This document shows, in pieces, positions 35,846 to 44,402 of a stretch of DNA of 64,000 nt. This DNA is from Desulfitobacterium metallireducens DSM 15288 (GTDB taxonomy: Bacteria > Bacillota > Desulfitobacteriia > Desulfitobacteriales > Desulfitobacteriaceae): NCBI RefSeq assembly GCF_000231405.2, contig NZ_CP007032.1, positions 372,001-436,000 on the forward strand. Direction: 5' to 3'. The position numbers and the translations under genes are program-made. The notes beneath the pieces are model-generated. The model searched no databases. It worked only from the letters and a program-made list of their open reading frames with translations, and was not told the DNA's origin. Position 1 is the stretch's first letter. Each line of letters starts with the position of its first letter.

Positions 35846-35921
35846 GCCGATGTAGCTCAATTGGTAGAGCAGCTGATTTGTAATCAGCAGGTTACAGGTT
35901 CGAGTCCTGCCATCGGCTCCA
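35846..35921 (+). tRNA. tRNA-Thr (anticodon TGT)
   Basis: Cloverleaf with acceptor stem GCCGATG/CATCGGC, D-arm GCTCAATTGGTAGAGC, anticodon stem GCTGA/TCAGC around TTTGTAA (anticodon TGT, reads ACA), T-arm with GGTTCGAGTCC and encoded CCA. It shares its acceptor stem and terminator design with tRNA-Thr(CGT) at 13351. Confidence 0.96.
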
Positions 35922-35933
35922 TATGAATCTTAC

Positions 35934-35958
35934 GCCCGCAAGCGATTGCGGGTTTTTA
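35934..35958 (+). terminator. tRNA terminator
   Basis: CCCGCAA-GCGA(T)-TTGCGGG stem followed by T5, almost the same as the hairpin after the other tRNA-Thr. Confidence 0.9.
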
Positions 35959-36065
35959 TTTTTACAGGGTTGCATAAAAATGAAACAATTGTTAACCCGA
36001 ACGCAAAGGACTTGAAGGATATGTAATCTTCGATTATTTCAACATTTAATCTGAACAGAGGACTT

Positions 36066-36102
36066 AAAGAGCCCTCTCCGGAAACGGAGAGGGCTCTTTG
36101 CG
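36066..36102. terminator. Strong terminator
   Basis: Fifteen-base perfect stem AAAGAGCCCTCTCCG with GAAA loop and complement, downstream of the minus-strand CWB2 gene. Confidence 0.9.
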
Positions 36103-36133
36103 TTTAAGAAAATATCGCTTGGTACATTTTCGA

Positions 36134-37564
36134 TTAGTAATTATAAGCTTTAAACCAAACTCCGCCAGTTCCGTCGTAGCTGCGTCCATATGCCAGCGTG
36201 GGTGACGTATCACCTACACGCACTTGAAAGGCTACCCACCCTTCACTAGTTGCGCCTTTATAGAGGTTTGCGTCAAGTGCTGGATCAGGGTCAACTACAC
36301 TTGCGTAGTCATATTCTAATCCATCTGAAGATATAAGATTGAAGTTAAATCCACTAACACTAAGTGCTTTGTCGTTTGCAATGTCTACTAAATTGAAATT
36401 TATTTTGGCTAAAATATATTCATAGCCATCCTTGGGGGCATCATTGAACATATTGGCTTCCTTAATCATTGCCCAAGCATCAGCGCCTCTTATAATTTGC
36501 TTAACGGCAATTTGTGCAGTGTAATCATCAAAATAATCCTTTACGATTACCGTTTTAGTTGTATTTAGTGGAGCTGGATTAAGCCTGGAGTTTCCGAGTG
36601 AATTATCTGCAGGGACAGCGTTGTAAGCCACCCTAGCAAGCACATTCTCAGAGACTACTGTGTTACCGCCAAGAGCGGTTACAATAGCATTACTGGCTAG
36701 TTTTGCATAAACATCGGGAGCAGCCGCAGAATCAACAGCATCACACAGAACAATAGGAGCACCTGATTTAGCGGCAAGAGATGATGCAACGAGAGAGTCC
36801 ACCAGGTGAGCATCAGTGCCATTGGCAACGTAGACTTTATCATAGTTATAACCAAAAGCATTAAGAACAGCCTTATTCGTTGCAAAACGATCTGCTCCGT
36901 AATAGCGAGTTGATCCTGCAATGTCGGCCACAAGGGTAGGCCCGCCAATTACGTTAACACTGGCTCCCAAGTAGGCAGCTTCAGAAGCAGGAAGGCTTCC
37001 GTCTGGATTAGCCACTAAAATCGAGTAGTTGTTGGCTGCAGCATAGGAAGCTACCGATAAGGCGTCGGCTAGTGCTCCGTAACCTACTACAAAGGATCCC
37101 GCAGGGTTGACAAGTTTGGACGCAATAACTGCTGCTGTAGCTGTACGATCTTCACCCTTGAGTGCTATAGCGGTTATGCCACTCATTTTCAGTTGATCTA
37201 CGACTGTTTGATTGATTGCACCTACTACAAAAACTTTCGTCACGCCTAATCTTTGGAGCTCGGCTTTAGTAGTCGCATTCAGTGTGTCTTTTTCCGTCAA
37301 TAAAATTGGCGATATCTTTCCAGCCAGTGGCGCTGCTGCCAATGCGTCAACCAAATTAGCGTCTGCCGATGGTGCCAAAATTGCAGTGTCTGTGGTTGTC
37401 CAACCTGTGCTTGAAACAGAAACGGCGGTTCCAACTCTGTCCGTACCGAAAAGTCGTGCAGTAGTTACCCCGTTATCCGCGAAGGCATTTAAGGGAACCA
37501 TAGCCGAGACCATGCCAGCTATCATAAAACTAGCTAAGGCTTTTTTTAATGTGAAGATCTTCAT
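36134..37564 (-). CDS. Cell-wall-binding repeat 2 (CWB2) surface protein
   Basis: A 476-residue exported protein: signal peptide 1-29 (ends NAFA), then three CWB2 repeats (about 33-320) with the diagnostic RLFGTDRVGTAV, LVDALAAAPLAGKISPILL and YYGADRFATN / VANGTDAHLVDSLVAS. These bind anionic wall polymer in Gram-positives. The last 130 residues (YFDDYTAQIAVKQII to the end) form a beta-rich DUF4352-like domain probably displayed outside. It is monocistronic with a strong terminator. Confidence 0.88.
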   Translation of the reverse strand: MKIFTLKKALASFMIAGMVSAMVPLNAFADNGVTTARLFGTDRVGTAVSVSSTGWTTTDTAILAPSADANLVDALAAAPLAGKISPILLTEKDTLNATTKAELQRLGVTKVFVVGAINQTVVDQLKMSGITAIALKGEDRTATAAVIASKLVNPAGSFVVGYGALADALSVASYAAANNYSILVANPDGSLPASEAAYLGASVNVIGGPTLVADIAGSTRYYGADRFATNKAVLNAFGYNYDKVYVANGTDAHLVDSLVASSLAAKSGAPIVLCDAVDSAAAPDVYAKLASNAIVTALGGNTVVSENVLARVAYNAVPADNSLGNSRLNPAPLNTTKTVIVKDYFDDYTAQIAVKQIIRGADAWAMIKEANMFNDAPKDGYEYILAKINFNLVDIANDKALSVSGFNFNLISSDGLEYDYASVVDPDPALDANLYKGATSEGWVAFQVRVGDTSPTLAYGRSYDGTGGVWFKAYNY

Positions 37565-37773
37565 AATTCGGCGCCTCTCTTTCTCAAATTAGTTAAATTG
37601 CTCCAGGGTAGTCCACCTTCTTTTTACTGTTGTTAATATACCTGATAAATTCAATCAATCCAATCTGAATTATATGGATGCTTATCCAACTCTTTTCTTA
37701 GTTACCGATGATTTACACTCTTTACGTATTTTCAGGTGTAGATTAGTTTACAGACTTTTTAAACGACTGCGAG

Positions 37774-38883
37774 TTACATCATTAACCCTGCCAATAACCC
37801 ACTTATTATTCCGACGACCATGACAGAGCCGGTTACTAAGGTCAAGACTTTTAACGGGAAAACTCTTTTAACTATAACCAACGAAGGAATACTTACTGCG
37901 GGTAAAGTCATCATTAAGGCAACGCCCGGACCTACTCCGAGACCAAAGGACATCAGAGTTTGGACAATGGGAATTTCTGCGGCCGTTGGAATAATAAAAA
38001 GAGTTCCTGTTATCGCCAATCCGATAATTACCAAAAGACTATTTCCCCATTCAGGGCTAATGACCGGAAAGAGCCAAGCTCTAACAGCTCCCAGAACAAA
38101 GACAGCGACTAAATAAGCTGGAATAGTATCCAGAACTAGGGGCCATAAAGACTTGATCCAACGCACAAAGAAGTTTTCTGCATCGATTTCCTCTGATCCT
38201 CCTAGATCCAATGGACTGATATTTGAAAGTTCTTTTTCGTTTACCATTTTATTGGTCCAATAACTTACCCCTAATACGAGGATGAGCCCCGCAATAATCC
38301 GTATGAGGGCAAATTTCCAAGATAAGACAAAGCCCATGAAAATAATTGTGGCAGGATTTAATACTGGGTTACCAAGCCAATAGGCCATTGTGGACCCGGC
38401 TGAAGCAGAGCGTTTACGGAGCCCAACGGCAACTGGCGCAGCACAACACGTGCACATCATGGACGGAATAGCTGCCATGCCGGCTAAAGCTGTACTTTTG
38501 AAATTCTCTTGACCAAAGAAGCGATTGACCCAAGTGCGTGGGATAAGGACTTGAACTAAAGAACCCAGAAGGAGGCCTAAGATAACAGCTTTCCAAACTG
38601 ATCTAAAATAGCTAGTCGTATACTCGACCGCTGCTCCCCAGGATGGGCTTGGTGCGACGGCCGCTTTTCCAGTAATAATTGATTCCCCAATCGAGTGTTT
38701 GTTAGCAGCTAAAAAAGCTTTAGCGTAATAGGGATTCCATTTAATGTAGAACAGTCCAATGATTGCGACTAATAAAAAAAACAATGCTCCAAAAATTACT
38801 TTGCGACGATTTAGATCTTTGCGTGCTCTTGAACTGTTTACTAAGTTTTCTTTTATGGATTGAATTGAATTTTCGTGTGACAT
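37774..38883 (-). CDS. Permease (YraQ/ArsP-like) with CTCC motif
   Basis: A 369-residue membrane permease of eight to ten helices. A long cytoplasmic N-terminus precedes helix 1 (about 29-46). The hallmark is AAIPSMMCTCCAAPVAVGLR, a Met/Cys cluster inside the membrane, then YWLGNPVLNPATIIF, as in the SO_0444/YraQ/ArsP permease superfamily implicated in efflux of metals, organoarsenicals or sulfur compounds. Substrate is inferred only at class level. It is monocistronic. Confidence 0.8.
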   Translation of the reverse strand: MSHENSIQSIKENLVNSSRARKDLNRRKVIFGALFFLLVAIIGLFYIKWNPYYAKAFLAANKHSIGESIITGKAAVAPSPSWGAAVEYTTSYFRSVWKAVILGLLLGSLVQVLIPRTWVNRFFGQENFKSTALAGMAAIPSMMCTCCAAPVAVGLRKRSASAGSTMAYWLGNPVLNPATIIFMGFVLSWKFALIRIIAGLILVLGVSYWTNKMVNEKELSNISPLDLGGSEEIDAENFFVRWIKSLWPLVLDTIPAYLVAVFVLGAVRAWLFPVISPEWGNSLLVIIGLAITGTLFIIPTAAEIPIVQTLMSFGLGVGPGVALMMTLPAVSIPSLVIVKRVFPLKVLTLVTGSVMVVGIISGLLAGLMM

Positions 38884-39063
38884 AAATAAAATTTCACTCC
38901 TTCTATAAATAAATAGTAATATATTGTATAAGAATTTTATTATATATGTTGATATAAGTATATAGCAACAAAATATTTGAAGCCTATCTGTTTTTTAGGG
39001 AGTACAAAAGAAAATTAAAGGATTTATTATTAAATTGGAGAATTATACCTTAACAGAGTAATT

Positions 39064-39468
39064 ATGGAGTGGGATGTTCTCGACTTTGAACGTCTGATCC
39101 ACAAAAGTATAGAGGGACAGTTAATCATAGCTCTAAAACTCTCAAGACTTATTTAGGGCATATTCGTCGTTTCCTTATATACAACCAGAAAGAGATAAAC
39201 GACCCAAGAAGGAACATAAGCTGCCAGAGGTACTCAGTCAGAAGGAAGCTAACTTAATACTTAATACTTAATACTTAATACTGTACAAAATACTAAGTAC
39301 AGAACGATCTTGTAATTAACTTATTCATCGGGTCTAAGGGTAAGTGAGGTTGTTAATCTCAGGCATTTTTTTGCCACACATTTACTGGAGGCAGGAACAG
39401 ATTTAAGATATATCCAAGAACTTTTAGGACATAGGAGTTCAAAAACAACGGAAATCTATAAGGTTTAG
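39064..39468 (+). pseudogene. Decayed tyrosine recombinase upstream of the cassette array
   Basis: Pieces in shifting frames read, in order: NHSSKTLKTYLGHIRRFLIY (N-terminal SAM-like domain), [42 protein letters not shown] (box with catalytic Arg) and then directly [20 protein letters not shown] and [13 protein letters not shown] (box II). It is damaged by a frameshift near 39120, a 7-base repeat expansion at 39253, a TAA before LTYSSG and an internal deletion of about 60-70 codons between VNL and RHF. The Xer/IntI superfamily is certain. Whether it had the IntI-specific insert cannot be told because that part is deleted. It points towards the array. Confidence 0.75.
39253..39280 (+). repeat. 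CTTAATA x4 microsatellite
   Basis: Four perfect tandem copies of the 7-mer CTTAATA inside the recombinase pseudogene; each extra copy shifts the reading frame. Confidence 0.9.
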
Positions 39469-39519
39469 TGGTAACTTCAATGCAATTTTGCAAACCGAGG
39501 AAATCTATTATCGAGGCAC

Positions 39520-39528
39520 GTTAGTTGG
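39520..39528 (+). other. Candidate array start (attI-like or residual crossover)
   Basis: GTTAGTTGG follows GAGGCAC, the sequence context of a GTTR crossover, 58 bases before the first full attC. There is no matching left arm. It may be the attI-type insertion point or a half attC. Confidence 0.3.
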
Positions 39529-39577
39529 AACACAAGTATCTGCTGGCTATTTGAGAGTATAAGAACGTGCGAACGAC

Positions 39578-39657
39578 ATATAACAGAGGGTTCACGACAT
39601 CGGGTAAGCGCTTCTCATGGGAAAGCCCGACGTCGTGAACCCTCAAAACGTTATATG
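39578..39657 (+). repeat. attC-like site 1
   Basis: R'' ATATAAC and R' GTTATATG bound an imperfect palindrome (AGAGGGTTCACGACATCGGG / CCCGACGTCGTGAACCCTC) with extra AAAAC on the R' side. Crossover is predicted at G39650/TT. Confidence 0.85.
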
Positions 39658-39673
39658 CAATGCCACAAAATGG

Positions 39674-39691
39674 CCGCGCGTCCATGCGCGG
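39674..39691 (+). repeat. GTCCAT-loop hairpin (B type)
   Basis: CCGCGC-GTCCAT-GCGCGG, 17 bases after site 1, at the 5' end of a cassette. Confidence 0.85.
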
Positions 39692-39771
39692 ATTATGGAG
39701 AAAAGATTGGTGGTATTTCGTATTCATAGGAAAACGTTCAGGAAAATTCTTCAAGATTTAGGAGGAATGGA

Positions 39772-40257
39772 ATGAGAACCATAGTAATAAAAGAATGTGA
39801 AAAAATTATTACAAATTCAAATGTTTATACATTTGATTTAACGCAAACAGTTGTTAATAATTGCACGGGCTGCTGGTCTTGTTGGTGGAAAACACCGGGT
39901 AGATGCATCCAAAAAGATTTAGATGAATTTTATCATCAGTATATAACAGCAGATAAAGCTATCTACTTTTCAAAGGTTACAAAGGGATTTGTCAGTGGTA
40001 ATTTAAAAACTCTTTTTGATAGAATGTTACCTCTCTATCTGCCATATACCACATATAAGACAGGTGAATCCATGCACGTCCCGAGATATGAAAAATATCC
40101 TGATATAGAATTTTACTATGATGGCGAATTTAAAACTGCTGTCGGTCGTCAGATTTTTGTAGATTATATTAACCGTGTATTTTATCAGTTTTATTCGAAG
40201 AACATCACCGTAAAGCCAATTGAGGAATTTTATGCTGACAGAGGTGACAACGCATGA
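39772..40257 (+). CDS. Flavodoxin-family protein (cassette 1, first gene)
   Basis: A 161-residue flavodoxin-fold protein of the group that starts with a short strand and carries CTGCWSCWWKTPGRCIQKDL (about 32-50), then FSKVTKGFVSGNLKTLFDR. Members often occur as adjacent pairs of NAD(P)H/FMN-type oxidoreductases. RBS AGGAGGAATGG. Its stop overlaps the next start (ATGA), so the two are translationally coupled. First cassette after the decayed recombinase. Confidence 0.75.
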   Translation: MRTIVIKECEKIITNSNVYTFDLTQTVVNNCTGCWSCWWKTPGRCIQKDLDEFYHQYITADKAIYFSKVTKGFVSGNLKTLFDRMLPLYLPYTTYKTGESMHVPRYEKYPDIEFYYDGEFKTAVGRQIFVDYINRVFYQFYSKNITVKPIEEFYADRGDNA

Positions 40258-40898
40258 ACACAATAATTCTAATCGGCTCACCTAAAGGGAACTTTAAAAA
40301 TAGTAATTCCCGAATTTTTGCGGATGAGTTTGTAAGAAACATGAAAAACCCCTGCGAGATAAAATGTATCGCCAGGGAAGATCATAAAGAGCTTGCGCGG
40401 TATGTTACAGGTTTTGATACGATAATTATGATATTACCACTTTATATTCATGCTATGCCGGGAATTGTCATGAAGTTCATTGAATGCTTGGAGCCAGCCG
40501 TTTCTGAAGGTAAATACATAGGTTTTATTGTTCAAGCAGGATTTATAGAAACTGCACAGCACAAGTTTGTTGAGCCGTATTTTGCAGATTTGGCAAAGCA
40601 ACTGAATTATAGCTATTTGGGCACGGTTTCCAAAGGTGAGGCTGCAGGTATCTATATGTATCCAAGAATGTTTAAAAAAGTACTCCGATTGCTAAATGAT
40701 TTAGGTTCAGCATATGAAAAGACTCATGCTTTTGATTCGGACATCGTCAAGAAGCTAGGCAAGCCATATGAACTATCAAATTTTCAGTTGAGTATCTTGA
40801 AATTAGTTAAAAAGGTAGGATTAGATAATTTGGGTTGGCATAAAGTATTGAGGTCAAATAACGCTTTTGAAAATAGATTAGACAAACCATTTTTATAA
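40254..40898 (+). CDS. NAD(P)H-dependent flavodoxin-like oxidoreductase (cassette 1, second gene)
   Basis: A 214-residue flavodoxin-fold protein: IGSPKGNFKNSNSRIF (FMN phosphate loop, about 6-21), PLYIHAMPGIVMKFIE (about 61-76), then VQAGFIETAQ. It is coupled by ATGA overlap to the preceding flavodoxin-like gene, suggesting a heteromeric or sequential quinone/nitro-reductase pair. The substrate is unknown. Confidence 0.75.
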   Translation: MNTIILIGSPKGNFKNSNSRIFADEFVRNMKNPCEIKCIAREDHKELARYVTGFDTIIMILPLYIHAMPGIVMKFIECLEPAVSEGKYIGFIVQAGFIETAQHKFVEPYFADLAKQLNYSYLGTVSKGEAAGIYMYPRMFKKVLRLLNDLGSAYEKTHAFDSDIVKKLGKPYELSNFQLSILKLVKKVGLDNLGWHKVLRSNNAFENRLDKPFL

Positions 40899-41001
40899 TA
40901 TTGAATGATACGATATTGTTAAAAAAACGAGCATACTATTTATTTTTTCGTTTCGTATCATTCTTATGATGCCTAATTTAACAAGCGGAGGGCTTAAGGG
41001 G

Positions 41002-41019
41002 CCGCGTGTTCATGCGCGG
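41002..41019 (+). repeat. GTTCAT-loop hairpin (A/B hybrid)
   Basis: CCGCGT-GTTCAT-GCGCGG. Left context GGAGGGCTTAAGGGG is that of cassette-end (A) hairpins; right context ATTACGTTTATAGCGC is that of cassette-start (B) hairpins. No attC lies beside it. Confidence 0.75.
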
Positions 41020-41049
41020 ATTACGTTTATAGCGCACTCGTAGGATAAT

Positions 41050-41235
41050 GTGCAATTAATAAAATGCGTAGGACAAAAGAGAGACAAAGAGGAGACTAAA
41101 ATAGAAAGTATTATTTACTGGTTCCCTTTTTGGGTTGTATTTATTATCTACTATAAGGTTTTTAGAATAGCTGATGATGTTAGGGAGATTAAGAAGATAT
41201 TAAAAGAACAGAATATAAACGAACGGAATGAATAG
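41050..41235 (+). CDS. Small membrane protein (cassette gene)
   Basis: A 61-residue ORF with one hydrophobic helix (IIYWFPFWVVFIIYYKVFRI, about 21-40) and a charged C-terminal helix (DDVREIKKILKEQN). GTG start without a clear ribosome site; a later start at about residue 18 is possible. It follows the hybrid hairpin with no attC, so it may share a fused cassette with the flavodoxin pair. Function unknown. Confidence 0.5.
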   Translation: MQLIKCVGQKRDKEETKIESIIYWFPFWVVFIIYYKVFRIADDVREIKKILKEQNINERNE

Positions 41236-41392
41236 TTAACCGAGAATTCTTGCTAATTAATTAAAGGATTATTCTTGGATTCCACTATCAACACCCTAAA
41301 CGTATTGCACATTCTACTTATACAATAATGAAAGATTAAAATTTTTTGTATAATGTTCAGATAAACAGAAGTTGATAAGTGAGGGATAAAAG

Positions 41393-41497
41393 ATGAATTT
41401 TGGTGGATGGTCAACTGGAAGTGTTATAACTTTGGTTATTTGCATTACGATAGCCATTGGTTGCAGTGCTGTAAGCATTAAAAAGAAAAAGAGATAA
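41393..41497 (+). CDS. 34-residue membrane microprotein (cassette gene)
   Basis: MNFGGWSTGSVITLVICITI begins a single-helix protein ending in SIKKKKR. GAGGG lies about nine bases upstream of ATG. It is the last gene before attC site 2. Hydrophobic core plus basic tail suggests inner-membrane insertion. Confidence 0.5.
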   Translation: MNFGGWSTGSVITLVICITIAIGCSAVSIKKKKR

Positions 41498-41551
41498 ATT
41501 TATTATACAATCTTCTTGTAATGTGAAACAAATCACAAGAATGGCTCAAGG

Positions 41552-41571
41552 GGCCGCCGTCCATGGCGGCC
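41552..41571 (+). repeat. GTCCAT-loop hairpin (A type)
   Basis: GGCCGCC-GTCCAT-GGCGGCC, followed by TCTGGATCTGGGGGCGTACGGCAT leading into site 2 (split here: arm GCGTACGG at 41585). Confidence 0.9.
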
Positions 41572-41597
41572 TCTGGATCTGGGGGCGTACGGCATCG

Positions 41598-41726
41598 GAT
41601 AAACAGCGTATTACCGACATTGCCTTTGTCATGGCATTTGCAGTTTGGGGTAACAATTTAGAGTAGCAAATGCCGCGCTAATCCCTATCGGACCGGAAAC
41701 ATCGGTAATACACGGGACGTTATATG
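41598..41726 (+). repeat. attC-like site 2 (long form)
   Basis: R'' GGATAAAC and R' GTTATATG; inner arms GCGTATTACCGA / TCGGTAATAC with an internal secondary hairpin (GGCATTTG...CAAATGCC). About 129 bases. Nearly the same interior as site 19. Confidence 0.85.
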
Positions 41727-41800
41727 ACATGTCCATATTGAGTAGTTCTTTTGAGAATTTGGATTATTGCATGCGATGATGCAAGCAGGGGGTATCGCCA

Positions 41801-42337
41801 ATGAAAACAATCTATCTAAAAAACGGAGACACGGTGCAATTAAGAGAGGCTGTAAAAGAGGACGCTACCGAGCTAGTTGCCTACTTACAAAAGATTGGTG
41901 GAGAATCGGATTTCCTAACTTTCGGATCTGGTGAATTTTCAGTATCGGTAAGTGATGAGGAAGCTATACTCGTAGAAAGCAGCACTACCGGAAACAAGAT
42001 TATGTTACTTTCCCTAGTTGAGAACAAGGTAATCGGTTGTTTACATTTCGAAGGTGGAGCTAGGCCTCGGGTACAGCATACGGGCGAGTTCGGAGTTTCA
42101 GTCCTCAAAGATTACTGGGATAAGGGAATTGGAACAGAAATGGTGCAGGAATTAATTCAATGGGCTAAAGCATCTAAAATTATTCGCAAACTTAACCTTC
42201 GAGTTAGAAGTGATAATGCTCGAGCTATTCGTATATACGAGAGACTTGGATTCATTCGAGAGGGGTTAATTACAAGAGAGTTCTTCATCTCAGGAGAGTT
42301 CTATGATTTTATCTACATGGGTCAAAACGTAGACTAA
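41801..42337 (+). CDS. GNAT acetyltransferase (cassette gene)
   Basis: A 178-residue RimJ/RimL-type GNAT: NGDTVQLREAVKEDA opening, acetyl-CoA loop VLKDYWDKGIGTEMVQ (motif A, about 105-120), LNLRVRSDNARAIRIYERLG (motif B) and a closing EFYDFIYMG. It acetylates an amine on a protein, antibiotic or small molecule. It lies alone between attC sites 2 and 3, the classical cassette format. Confidence 0.85.
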   Translation: MKTIYLKNGDTVQLREAVKEDATELVAYLQKIGGESDFLTFGSGEFSVSVSDEEAILVESSTTGNKIMLLSLVENKVIGCLHFEGGARPRVQHTGEFGVSVLKDYWDKGIGTEMVQELIQWAKASKIIRKLNLRVRSDNARAIRIYERLGFIREGLITREFFISGEFYDFIYMGQNVD

Positions 42338-42399
42338 AGAATCATTGAAGAAGTAGGGGCGTAATGGGTTAGGGTGGTCCTTTGAGGTAATGGACACAT

Positions 42400-42475
42400 C
42401 ATATAACACAGAATTTCCATAACTTTGCCAAGATGAAGAGAACAGGACGCTACGGAAATTCCTAAACGTTATATG
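42400..42475 (+). repeat. attC-like site 3
   Basis: R'' CATATAAC, R' GTTATATG; arms AGAATTTCC / GGAAATTCCT and core AGATGAAGAGAACAGGACGC. Confidence 0.85.
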
Positions 42476-42491
42476 ACATATGGTGCAAAGG

Positions 42492-42511
42492 CCGCGCCGT
42501 CCTTGGCGCGG
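42492..42511 (+). repeat. GTCCTT-loop hairpin (B type)
   Basis: CCGCGCC-GTCCTT-GGCGCGG at the start of the cassette after site 3. Confidence 0.85.
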
Positions 42512-42601
42512 GTGAAAATTCTAGGGTATTACTTCGTATAAGTTTCTCATGGTGAAGCAATCCTTTTGTATTCAATTCAATCTAAAGGGAGGATAATAAG
42601 A

Positions 42602-43234
42602 ATGAATCAAAAAATCGTTCAATTGCAATCTCATTGGAGGGTAACTTTAGATAATAAATGGATTGAGCAAAATAGTAATATTTTATCTGTTATTCTTCCA
42701 GGAGAAAATTATACAAATGAAAAACCGCTAATGTATTACTCGCGCAAAATAGCATTAGAGCTTGGATTAGACGTACTTAGTGTTGATTATGGTTTTCAAA
42801 TTTCACATGAAGATTTTGAAGCTAATACAGGAATTGACATTATAGTTAAGGAATCAGAACAAATACTAAAAGAATGTTTGAATAAAAACTATAAAAAGAT
42901 AATTTTTATTGGTAAAAGTTTGGGAACTATTATTCAAAGTAAGTTATCCAAAGAATTCGTTGACTATAAACAAGTTCATGCTTATTTAACACCAGTAGAT
43001 GAAACATTTAGAACTATGATGAATTATCCATGTTTGATAATAACAGGTACTGAAGACTCAAAAATGAATAATTTAACTATGAGTGCGTTAAAGAACAGCA
43101 AGAATATTGAATTAGTTAAAGTAGATGGCGGAAATCATCGCCTTGAATGTTCAGATTCATTGAAAAGTATTGAAATGCTGAGTACGGCAATGGGAATATT
43201 GAAGAAATTTATGATTAAACATTCAACGATTTAA
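42602..43234 (+). CDS. Alpha/beta-hydrolase-like protein (cassette gene)
   Basis: A 210-residue protein with the hydrolase fold: LSVILPGENYTN strand-loop, nucleophile elbow IGKSLGT (Ser near residue 107), acid-region ITGTEDSK and terminal GGNHRLE with candidate catalytic His. ATG 42602 has AGGGAGGA upstream; an earlier in-frame TTG does not. Esterase or lipase-like activity is likely but the substrate is unknown. Confidence 0.7.
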   Translation: MNQKIVQLQSHWRVTLDNKWIEQNSNILSVILPGENYTNEKPLMYYSRKIALELGLDVLSVDYGFQISHEDFEANTGIDIIVKESEQILKECLNKNYKKIIFIGKSLGTIIQSKLSKEFVDYKQVHAYLTPVDETFRTMMNYPCLIITGTEDSKMNNLTMSALKNSKNIELVKVDGGNHRLECSDSLKSIEMLSTAMGILKKFMIKHSTI

Positions 43235-43295
43235 AATTAAATATCTACCAAATGCTTGTATTTTATGGCTTAGTGGTTTGATGGGAGATTTAAGG

Positions 43296-43315
43296 CAGCG
43301 CCGTCCATGGCGCTG
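43296..43315 (+). repeat. GTCCAT-loop hairpin (A type)
   Basis: CAGCGCC-GTCCAT-GGCGCTG; stem differs from the GGCCGCC form at several paired positions while loop is kept. Confidence 0.9.
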
Positions 43316-43337
43316 TCTGAGTCACGGGGCACGATAC

Positions 43338-43420
43338 GTCGTATAACAACACGTTCCCGCCACTTAGAAGAGATGAATACGGTTAGGGCGCAGCGGGAAC
43401 CTGCGGGACGTTGGACGACA
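43338..43420 (+). repeat. attC-like site 4
   Basis: R'' CGTATAAC, R' GTTGGACG; outer arms GTCGTATAAC / GTTGGACGAC; inner arms GTTCCCGC / GCGGGAAC with core GATGAATACGGTTAGGGCGC. Confidence 0.8.
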
Positions 43421-43473
43421 TCGTGTTATCAGAGAATGAACTTCGTAATGGTATAGGAAGGAGCGAGAATCAT

Positions 43474-44277
43474 ATGCAAATTCCAGTTGAGAGATGGTAT
43501 GACGCTATTTTTCAGCGTCGATCTAGGCGTCAGTTTAACAATAAACCTGTAGCTCCTGAGGTCTTAACCCAGCTCATTGATATTTCAAAACTACTAAATA
43601 AGAAGATTTCCGGTGCTAAGGTGGAAATAGTTAATCACAGTCCAGACGACGTGTTTAAAGGTGCTATCGGTTCTTACGGAAAAATAAAAGATGCACCGGC
43701 ATATGTTGCTTTCATTGGCAACATCCAAGATTCATATGTTCAAGAAAAGGTTGGCTACATTGGAGAGTGCTTCATTTTAGAGGCTACTTCAATGGGTTTA
43801 GCAACCTGTTGGGTTGGGGGCCTTTTTAGGCCTGATGAAGTAAAGCGGCAGATTACCATTACCCAGAATGAGCGAGTATTGGCTGTTTCTCCACTAGGTT
43901 ATGCTCCAGAACAATACAGTTTACAAGAAAAGCTTATGTCCAGTTTTGCATCTGGACATAAGCGAAAAGATATGGAAGTAATATGTCCCCAAGGGTTCAA
44001 AACAGATTGGCCTGCCTGGGTAAAATCGGCTTTAGTGGTAGGTCGATTGGCACCTTCAGCAGTAAATAGACAACCATGGCGATTTTCGGTTGATACCGAT
44101 GCTATTAAGATTTCTGTCGACAATCTTAAAGATTCGCACCACATTTCAAAACGCTTAGATTGTGGAATAGCGATGATACACATTGAGATAGGGGCTAGTC
44201 ATGAAGGGATTAGAGGACAATGGGAATATCTCGATCAATCGGATGTTGCTATCTTCAAGGTCCAAAAGAAAATTTAG
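43474..44277 (+). CDS. Nitroreductase-family protein (cassette gene)
   Basis: A 267-residue FMN-dependent nitroreductase-like protein of the TM1586 type: ERWYDAIFQRRSRRQFNNKP (FMN phosphate-binding Arg run), GECFILEATSMGLATCWVGG, and a second half with RLAPSAVNRQPWRF. It reduces nitro groups, quinones or flavins with NAD(P)H. ATG 43474 follows AAGGAG. A 5'-truncated copy of this cassette sits at 56660. Confidence 0.8.
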   Translation: MQIPVERWYDAIFQRRSRRQFNNKPVAPEVLTQLIDISKLLNKKISGAKVEIVNHSPDDVFKGAIGSYGKIKDAPAYVAFIGNIQDSYVQEKVGYIGECFILEATSMGLATCWVGGLFRPDEVKRQITITQNERVLAVSPLGYAPEQYSLQEKLMSSFASGHKRKDMEVICPQGFKTDWPAWVKSALVVGRLAPSAVNRQPWRFSVDTDAIKISVDNLKDSHHISKRLDCGIAMIHIEIGASHEGIRGQWEYLDQSDVAIFKVQKKI

Positions 44278-44300
44278 CAAGTCTCTGGGGAACACGACAT

Positions 44301-44377
44301 CGTCTAACATGGTATTTGCAACACTAGCAGAGACGCAAGCGGTTGGGACGCGTCGCAAACACTCGAAACGTTAGGTG
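44301..44377 (+). repeat. attC-like site 5
   Basis: R'' GTCTAAC is an exact RYYYAAC; R' GTTAGGTG; core GACGCAAGCGGTTGGGACGC. Sequence left of the crossover is shared with site 18; sequence right of it is not. Confidence 0.85.
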
Positions 44378-44402
44378 AAATCCGGCTGGGGGAGGATTTT
44401 AG

